From Bacteroidia bacterium (GTDB lineage Bacteria; Bacteroidota; Bacteroidia; Bacteroidales; CAJPTX01): 36,315 bases of DNA. This document shows, piece after piece, positions 31,714 to 36,315 of this stretch. The notes below the pieces were generated by a model. It was not told the origin of the DNA. It worked only from the letters and a program-made list of their open reading frames with translations, and searched no databases. The number at the start of each line of letters is the position of its first letter. Position 1 is the stretch's first letter. The translations under genes and the position numbers were made by a program. The stretch covers positions 1 to 36,315 of the forward strand of contig CAJPTV010000008.1 of the NCBI GenBank assembly GCA_905373665.1, written 5' to 3'.

Positions 31714-33519
31714 ATGAAAGAAGATCTCTTAAAAGACGAGCGCTACGCAGGTATTAGAGAGACCGTGCAAATGCTTCCCCACGTCCCCGGGGTCTACGTT
31801 TACAAAAATGCCCAGAAAAAGATAATCTATATCGGGAAGGCTAAGGATCTACACAAGCGCGTACAGTCCTACTTCACCAATATAGAGCGACACAACGCCA
31901 AAACACGCCTCCTCGTAAAGCAAATCGCCTTCATAGACTTCATCATAGTAAACACCGAAGAAGAAGCTTTCTTGTTAGAAAACAACCTTATCAAGAAGAA
32001 TCAACCCAAGTATAACATCCTCCTCAAAGACGATAAGTCTTACCCCTGGGTCTGTATCACCAAAGAAGAATACCCTCGGGTCTTCCTAACACGCAACTAC
32101 ATCCCTAAGCGCGGGAAATATTACGGTCCTTATACCTCGGGGGGGCACATAGATTCTATACTCACCACCCTACGCCAACTCTTCTTTTACCGCACCTGCA
32201 AAATGAATATGACACAGGAAATGGTAGAAAAACGAAGATACCGCGCCTGTCTCGAATACCACATACACAACTGCCAAGCACCTTGCATCAACGCCATTAG
32301 CAAGGAGGAGTACAACCGCGCGATAGAGAACATCGGCAACATCCTCAATGGAAAGATCGGGAGTGTCCTTACCACCCTACAACGAGAGTTTCGCGAAGCC
32401 GTAGAGGATCTCCAATTTGAAAAAGCCGATCTACTCAACCAACAAATCGAAGCCCTACAAGAGTACCAAAGCAAAAATAGTGTACTCAATCCCGAAGTGG
32501 GTGACCTAGACGTCCTCACCCTCTTAGAAAAGAACGAGCGCATAGCGCTCAACTACATGCATATTTACAACGGTGCCGTAGTACTCTCCATCAACCGTAT
32601 CGTATCCAACCCTCTAGGTAATCCATTAGAGGAGCTCCTCGATACCGTCATCTATCGCCTCAAAGAGGAGTTCGGGAGTGAAGCGACAACCCTCTTATGC
32701 AACCTTCCCCTCCCCTCCCCTCCTCCCCCTTACAAGCACATCGAATTCCCCCAACGGGGCGACAAACACCAAGTCCTCCTCCTCTCTACCCTCAACACCA
32801 CTCGCTATCTCGAACAAACCGAGGCTCGCCGTCAACTCCCCACCGAGGAAGCTATGCTACAATTGCAAAGGCTTCTCAACCTCCCACGCCTTCCACGCCA
32901 CATAGAGTGTATCGACAACTCAAACACCTTGGGTACCTACCCAGTCTCCGCCGTGGTAGTCTTCCAAGATGGGAAACCCGCCAAAGAACGCTACCGCATC
33001 TACAACGTCAAAACTGTCGAAGGGCCTAATGATTACGCCACCATGGAGGAGATCGTTACACGCCGCTACCAAGACCTTTCCCCCGAAGAACTCCCCGACC
33101 TTCTCGTCATAGACGGCGGAAAGGGACAGCTCACTTCCGTACAAGACGCCCTAGCACGTATCGCGCGCATCACAGACATTCCCCTCATTGGGCTCGCCGA
33201 ACGTCTAGAAGAGATATATGTTCCACGTGGAACAAAACCTATTCGCTTAAACAAAGACACACCCAGCCTACGCCTACTTATCCAAATGCGTGACGAAGCG
33301 CACCGCTTTGGCGTAAAGCATCACACCCACAAAAGAGACAAGGATGTAAAAAAGATTACCCTACTCACCGTAAAAGGCGTAGGCGAAAAGAGCATCCAAA
33401 AGCTCTACCAAGAGTTCGGAAGTCGCGAAGCTATTATTGCCGCAGGGTTACCCAAAATAGAAGCCTCCATCGGAAAAAGCCGTGCAGCACTCGTATGGGA
33501 AGCCTTACAAAAAGAATAA
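31714..33519 (+). CDS. uvrC: Excinuclease ABC subunit C
   Basis: This dual-incision nuclease of nucleotide excision repair has 601 residues. The GIY-YIG N-terminal nuclease has PGVYVYKN and YIGKAKDLHKRV (25-50). A Cys-rich linker, FYRTCKMN...YRACLEYHIHNCQAPC, is typical. The UvrB-binding helix pair lies near LQFEKADLLNQQIEALQEY. The RNase H-like C-terminal nuclease has CIDNSNTLGTYPVSAVVVF, ATMEEIVTRRY and LLVIDGGKGQL, and the helix-hairpin-helix end has VKGVGEKSIQKLYQEFGS. Residues 503-507 (VPRGT) are encoded by a parS-like palindrome. They sit where the family usually has a short FVPG-type turn, so the site seems tolerated without an insertion. A proline run (LPLPSPPPPYKH) near residue 330 is encoded by a pyrimidine-rich tract. 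Confidence 0.96.
   Translation: MKEDLLKDERYAGIRETVQMLPHVPGVYVYKNAQKKIIYIGKAKDLHKRVQSYFTNIERHNAKTRLLVKQIAFIDFIIVNTEEEAFLLENNLIKKNQPKYNILLKDDKSYPWVCITKEEYPRVFLTRNYIPKRGKYYGPYTSGGHIDSILTTLRQLFFYRTCKMNMTQEMVEKRRYRACLEYHIHNCQAPCINAISKEEYNRAIENIGNILNGKIGSVLTTLQREFREAVEDLQFEKADLLNQQIEALQEYQSKNSVLNPEVGDLDVLTLLEKNERIALNYMHIYNGAVVLSINRIVSNPLGNPLEELLDTVIYRLKEEFGSEATTLLCNLPLPSPPPPYKHIEFPQRGDKHQVLLLSTLNTTRYLEQTEARRQLPTEEAMLQLQRLLNLPRLPRHIECIDNSNTLGTYPVSAVVVFQDGKPAKERYRIYNVKTVEGPNDYATMEEIVTRRYQDLSPEELPDLLVIDGGKGQLTSVQDALARIARITDIPLIGLAERLEEIYVPRGTKPIRLNKDTPSLRLLIQMRDEAHRFGVKHHTHKRDKDVKKITLLTVKGVGEKSIQKLYQEFGSREAIIAAGLPKIEASIGKSRAALVWEALQKE
33219..33234. other. parS: Putative parS site 6 (inside uvrC)
   Basis: A perfect TGTTCCACGTGGAACA within the uvrC coding sequence, read in the same frame as in mnmG (VPRGTK). 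Confidence 0.75.
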
Positions 33520-33535
33520 TGTTCCACGTGGAACA
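33520..33535. other. parS: Putative parS site 7 (abuts the uvrC stop)
   Basis: A perfect TGTTCCACGTGGAACA starting at the base immediately after the uvrC TAA. Confidence 0.75.
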
Positions 33536-33569
33536 ATTAAACTACAATCGACAGCCCCCCCTTTCTTTT

Positions 33570-33585
33570 TGTTCCACGTGGAACA
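33570..33585. other. parS: Putative parS site 8 (downstream of uvrC)
   Basis: A perfect TGTTCCACGTGGAACA, 50 bases from site 7. Confidence 0.75.
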
Positions 33586-33620
33586 TGGATATAGAAACCC
33601 CATTACACAACAACAGGGAA

Positions 33621-33636
33621 TGTTCCACGTGGAACA
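33621..33636. other. parS: Putative parS site 9 (downstream of uvrC, inside a longer hairpin)
   Basis: A perfect TGTTCCACGTGGAACA, 51 bases from site 8. Flanking AACAGGGA (33612-33619) and TCCCTGTT (33638-33645) add an 8-bp stem with one mismatch between, giving a 34-base near-palindrome. It may double as the uvrC terminator, but no T-run follows. The remaining 33646-33822 holds no gene that I can support. Confidence 0.75.
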
Positions 33637-33822
33637 CTCCCTGTTATTATCTACCCCAAAATGGAATATAGTCTCTACTCTCGAAATACTATCACTGTAA
33701 ATCCCCTATTGCAACCCAACGAATCAATCATACACTCTCTATTCCTCTCTGCTCCCCTACTCTCCAAAACTTCCCTCCCCTCCCTTAACGCGCTCTTCAG
33801 CTTCCGCACATACCCTACGCTA

Positions 33823-34824
33823 CTACTCTCCCCACAAGCTCGAGTACTCCACACCAAGGTGTTCGTAAGCAGCACTCGTCACCACACGCCCGCGCGGCGT
33901 ACGTTTCAGTAACCCTTCCATGATGAGAAAAGGCTCGTAAACCTCCTCTATCGCCCCCGCATCTTCACCTACCGCCGTGGCAAGCGTAGAGAGCCCAACA
34001 GGCCCTCCCTTAAACTTCACAATGATTGTCGAGAGGATACGACGATCCATTAAGTCCAGTCCCCTACTGTCTATATTCAGCGCATCTAAGGCAAAGCGTG
34101 CAATCTCTAAATCTATCTCCCCATTCCCCTTCACTTGCGCAAAATCCCTTACTCGACGTAAAAGAGCATTCGCTATACGTGGCGTACCTCGACTCCGCGT
34201 CGCAATCTCCGCCGCAGCCTGCGTATGGATCGGGATGCCAAGGATTCGCGCCGCACGCTTCAAAATCGCCTGTATCGTTTCATTCGGGTAATATTCCATC
34301 AGACACGAGATCCCAAACCGGGCTTTAAGCGGCTTCGTAAGCAACCCAACACGCGTCGTAGCCCCAACCAGCGTAAACGGATTGAGTTGCAACTGTACAC
34401 TCCGCGCCGCGGGTCCCTTCTCTATCATGATGTCTATCGTAAAGTCTTCCATAGCCGAATAGAGATACTCTTCCACCACGGGCGCAAGGCGATGAATCTC
34501 ATCAATAAAAAAGACTGTTCCCTTTTCAAGGCTTGTGAGGAGTCCTGCCAAATCCCCAGGACGATCAATCACCGGGCCACTTGTCATCCGAAGCGGTACC
34601 CCAAGTTCGTTAGCCAAGATATGCGCTAACGTGGTTTTCCCCAACCCAGGAGGCCCATGAAAAAGTACATGGTCCAAAGGTTCACCACGCAACTTAGCCG
34701 CTTCCACAAAGACATGCAGATTCTCCATTACCTTGTTCTGCCCTGTGAAATCTGCAAAGCTTAAAGGACGTATCGAACTCTCTACATCCTCTTGCATCGG
34801 GCTCTTATCTTCACGCTCCTGCAT
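33823..34824 (-). CDS. ruvB: Holliday junction ATP-dependent helicase RuvB
   Basis: This AAA+ motor drives branch migration with RuvA. The ATG at 34824 (333 residues) is preferred over an upstream GTG at 34854, because AAGGA lies 9 bases before it and the family starts close to here. It carries Walker A GPPGLGKT (57-64), Walker B/DEIH (108-111), sensor 1 GATTR (154-158), sensor 2 GTPRIANALLRRVRDFAQ, and the winged-helix C-terminus with GLLKRTPRGRVVT. It converges on uvrC. ruvA and ruvC are not in the window. Confidence 0.96.
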   Translation of the reverse strand: MQEREDKSPMQEDVESSIRPLSFADFTGQNKVMENLHVFVEAAKLRGEPLDHVLFHGPPGLGKTTLAHILANELGVPLRMTSGPVIDRPGDLAGLLTSLEKGTVFFIDEIHRLAPVVEEYLYSAMEDFTIDIMIEKGPAARSVQLQLNPFTLVGATTRVGLLTKPLKARFGISCLMEYYPNETIQAILKRAARILGIPIHTQAAAEIATRSRGTPRIANALLRRVRDFAQVKGNGEIDLEIARFALDALNIDSRGLDLMDRRILSTIIVKFKGGPVGLSTLATAVGEDAGAIEEVYEPFLIMEGLLKRTPRGRVVTSAAYEHLGVEYSSLWGE

Positions 34825-34854
34825 TCTTGTTTTTCCTTTTTGCACAGTTCTCAC

Positions 34855-35236
34855 CCCCCTTTCTTCCTATCACCTTCTTCTTTTAAGAAAAAGAAATGAG
34901 GTAGTTAGATACTATGTGCATAGTGTTCATAACCCCAATCCTTCCCCAAAAAGCACCTCTATAACCGAGCACTATTACTTGAAATGATACTACTATAACG
35001 CATTGAAATAAAAGAGAATACTCCCCCTCTACCTTTCCCTCTCCTCCCTCTCCCTCAAGTGGCTAGTAAGAAAACTTAGCTGTCTATAACTTAGCACATT
35101 TCCTTACACTAACTCGCTACCCTATTGTCTATAAACCAAATTTGCTTCACTAAGTTGACACTTATCGACTTCTTCTTTTAACACCGTTACTGGGGTTATC
35201 AACAATCTGTCAACAGACGCCCCCCTCTCGTGCCAA
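34855..35236. other. Non-coding spacer with DnaA-box-like words and a pyrimidine tract
   Basis: No gene is seen in these 382 bases between ruvB and the SPOR gene. Near matches to the DnaA box TTATNCACA are TGTCTATAA at 35081-35089 and 35126-35134 (reverse strand, one mismatch each), TTATCAACA at 35196-35204 (one mismatch) and TTATCGACT at 35162-35170 (weaker). A 36-base tract at 35021-35056 is all pyrimidine except one A. This is compatible with an origin or DnaA-titration site but not proof, because no dnaA gene is present and C exceeds G on the + strand on both sides. Confidence 0.35.
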
Positions 35237-36160
35237 CTACTCGTTCGTTATAGCCTCAATCAGCCAAAGCGCGTCATTTTGTAGCTCCGTCCGACGTTTG
35301 TTCATCTCGCGGATGCCGCTCTTCTTATCATAGTACTTACCGAGGGTCACTCTATACATCCCGTTGATCTTCCGCACCGTGGGCGTATACCCTTTTTGTG
35401 TCAACTCTCTTTCGAGTTTATGCGCATTCTCGCTACTAGTGAAGCTCCCGACCACGATAAAGAAAACGCTCCCCTGCTTAGGCTCGGGCTGTACCCTCAA
35501 TGCATTGACTTGTCTATGGCTACTATCGAGGATCTGCTGCGTCTCTTGCAGTATCTCCGTACTGTCGAGTGGCGGGAGTGTCGGGGTGATGAGGCTATCC
35601 TTCTTCACAGCTGGGGTTGCGGCCGGGCGTTTCTTAAAATGGGAGGGCGAGGCGAGAAAGTAGGTCGCTATCGTACCACCGCCCGCCACCACGCCACAGA
35701 TGAGCGCTACCACCCAGAGGTTCGTACGTCGAACCTTTCGTTTCCCTATCCCTTTTTCTTTAGGGAGTGTCAGCGGCAATAGTCCCGTGGCCGTGAGCTG
35801 AAGGCTACTCCCCTCCCCTGCCAAACGAAGCAGTTTCCCCTCTTTGCGAAGCGTCCCTATGCCTTGAAAATGGATCGTCTCGCCTTTCTCTATGCGTACC
35901 CTTAGCGTGTCGAGCCAGCCCATTAAGATCTCTTCAACCTCTTCGGTCGGAAGCGTGCTGTGGTTACGAAGGTAATTGCGAAGCGCTTCATCGTCAAATT
36001 TCCGATCATTGGAAAAACGAAGACACTGGGTGGTGGGAAGCAGACGTCCTTGTGGATCGAGCTGCGCAGGACGTACCTCGCGTACGAAGCTCCCGATCCC
36101 GGGTAGGCTCACATACTGTTCTTGCAACAAGACGTATTGGATACACTCTTCTATCTGCAT
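35237..36160 (-). CDS. HU-like domain / transmembrane / SPOR-domain protein
   Basis: The 307 residues have three parts. The N-terminal 1-130 (LPGIGSFVREVRPAQ, then IEKGETIHFQGIGTLRKEGK) resembles the HU/CCDC81-like fold of Bacteroidetes proteins. A single membrane helix spans about 147-170 after KRKVRRTN. The C-terminal SPOR domain (about 229-305: FFIVVGSFTSSENAHKLERELTQKGY, with the first 13 residues being FFIVVGSFTSSEN, then YRVTLGKY) should bind denuded septal glycan in the periplasm. The protein would therefore link a cytoplasmic HU-like domain to the dividing wall. AAGGGGGG precedes the ATG, and a -7 box lies 22 bases upstream. It is probably a single-gene unit. Confidence 0.85.
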   Translation of the reverse strand: MQIEECIQYVLLQEQYVSLPGIGSFVREVRPAQLDPQGRLLPTTQCLRFSNDRKFDDEALRNYLRNHSTLPTEEVEEILMGWLDTLRVRIEKGETIHFQGIGTLRKEGKLLRLAGEGSSLQLTATGLLPLTLPKEKGIGKRKVRRTNLWVVALICGVVAGGGTIATYFLASPSHFKKRPAATPAVKKDSLITPTLPPLDSTEILQETQQILDSSHRQVNALRVQPEPKQGSVFFIVVGSFTSSENAHKLERELTQKGYTPTVRKINGMYRVTLGKYYDKKSGIREMNKRRTELQNDALWLIEAITNE

Positions 36161-36181
36161 AACCCCCCTTCTTTAGTGCCG

Positions 36182-36189
36182 CAAAGTTA
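36182..36189 (-). promoter_or_regulatory. Bacteroidetes -7 box for the SPOR-protein gene
   Basis: The - strand reads TAACTTTG, an exact TAnnTTTG match, 21 bases before the ATG; a TTTA lies about 22 bases further upstream as a weak -33 element. The rest of 36190-36315 shows no gene. Confidence 0.55.
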
Positions 36190-36315
36190 GTAGGAAAAGT
36201 CCTTACGGCATTAAAGACACCCCTCCCGTAATTGAGTATATAGATGAGCTTCGCTAGCGCTCGTCGTTCCCTCCCCCTTCCACTTTTTACTTAACTCTCG
36301 AGAGCATCCCCCCTC

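Noticed and set aside
31395..31757. Short open frames rich in MFHVE and VPRGT in the mnmG-uvrC spacer
   Set aside because: The repeated peptides arise only from the palindrome TGTTCCACGTGGAACA read in different frames; there is no ribosome site and no other coding signature.
31488..33636. CRISPR-like repeat-spacer pattern
   Set aside because: Repeats are only 16 bp, fully palindromic, unevenly spaced, and two are in coding genes; no cas genes are near.
33482..33912. Open frames after uvrC (including a start at 33661)
   Set aside because: They are made of palindrome-derived peptides or run antisense into the ruvB 3' end, with low-complexity Ser/Leu composition.
34825..34854. GTG start for ruvB, 10 codons upstream
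   Set aside because: The ATG at 34824 has an AAGGA at proper spacing and gives the usual RuvB N-terminus.

Overview
The window looks like a chromosomal segment of a Bacteroidales bacterium, most likely Porphyromonas or a close relative. The reasons are: Bacteroidetes-type promoters (TAnnTTTG -7 boxes with few Shine-Dalgarno sequences), Bacteroidetes-specific families (a DUF5723-like barrel, an OmpA protein with a propeller, an HU-like/SPOR protein, a cyclophilin with a long insertion), and gene orders such as dut-TPR-envC and anti-sigma factor-ybeY-mnmG-uvrC. The genus is inference, because no rRNA or species marker is present. I see no phage, insertion sequence, CRISPR array, tRNA or rRNA.

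Layout. 1-2665 (+): the end of a shikimate operon, aroD (truncated by the window edge), aroE and aroA. 2764-8190 (-): a three-gene envelope operon of lipoprotein, outer-membrane barrel and OmpA/propeller protein, bounded by terminators. 8394-10559 (-): a PpiD/SurA-like periplasmic chaperone. 10560-11235: non-coding DNA with palindromic repeats. 11236-12972 (-): TerB-like protein, small membrane protein and universal stress protein. 13098-17497 (-): S41 protease, mnmA and a class III nucleotidyl cyclase fused to an HD phosphohydrolase. 17535-18929 (-): fumC. 18930-19390: AT-rich spacer with an 11-bp tandem repeat and the pheS terminator. 19391-21277 (-): cyclophilin lipoprotein and pheS. 21319-28539 (+): patatin/barrel protein, polysaccharide flippase, dut, TPR lipoprotein and an EnvC-like activator. 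28757-33519 (+): anti-sigma-type ATPase, ybeY, mnmG and uvrC. 33823-34824 (-): ruvB. 34855-35236: non-coding, with DnaA-box-like words. 35237-36160 (-): HU-like/SPOR protein.

The most striking structure is an array of nine copies of the 16-bp palindrome TGTTCCACGTGGAACA (eight perfect, one 14/16) between 31488 and 33636, in the mnmG 3' end, the mnmG-uvrC spacer, uvrC itself and the spacer after uvrC. The word differs from the classical ParB-binding parS site only by a symmetrical T-to-C/A-to-G change, so I read it as a chromosomal centromere. Two sites lie inside coding sequence and specify the same peptide, VPRGTK, in two unrelated proteins. The second most notable item is the cyclase-HD fusion, which carries a full set of adenylate-cyclase residues and an HD hydrolase in one chain.

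Functionally the window combines housekeeping (tRNA U34 modification by mnmA and mnmG, DNA repair by uvrC and ruvB, dUTP removal, Phe-tRNA charging, fumarase, aromatic synthesis) with a heavy load of cell-envelope genes.
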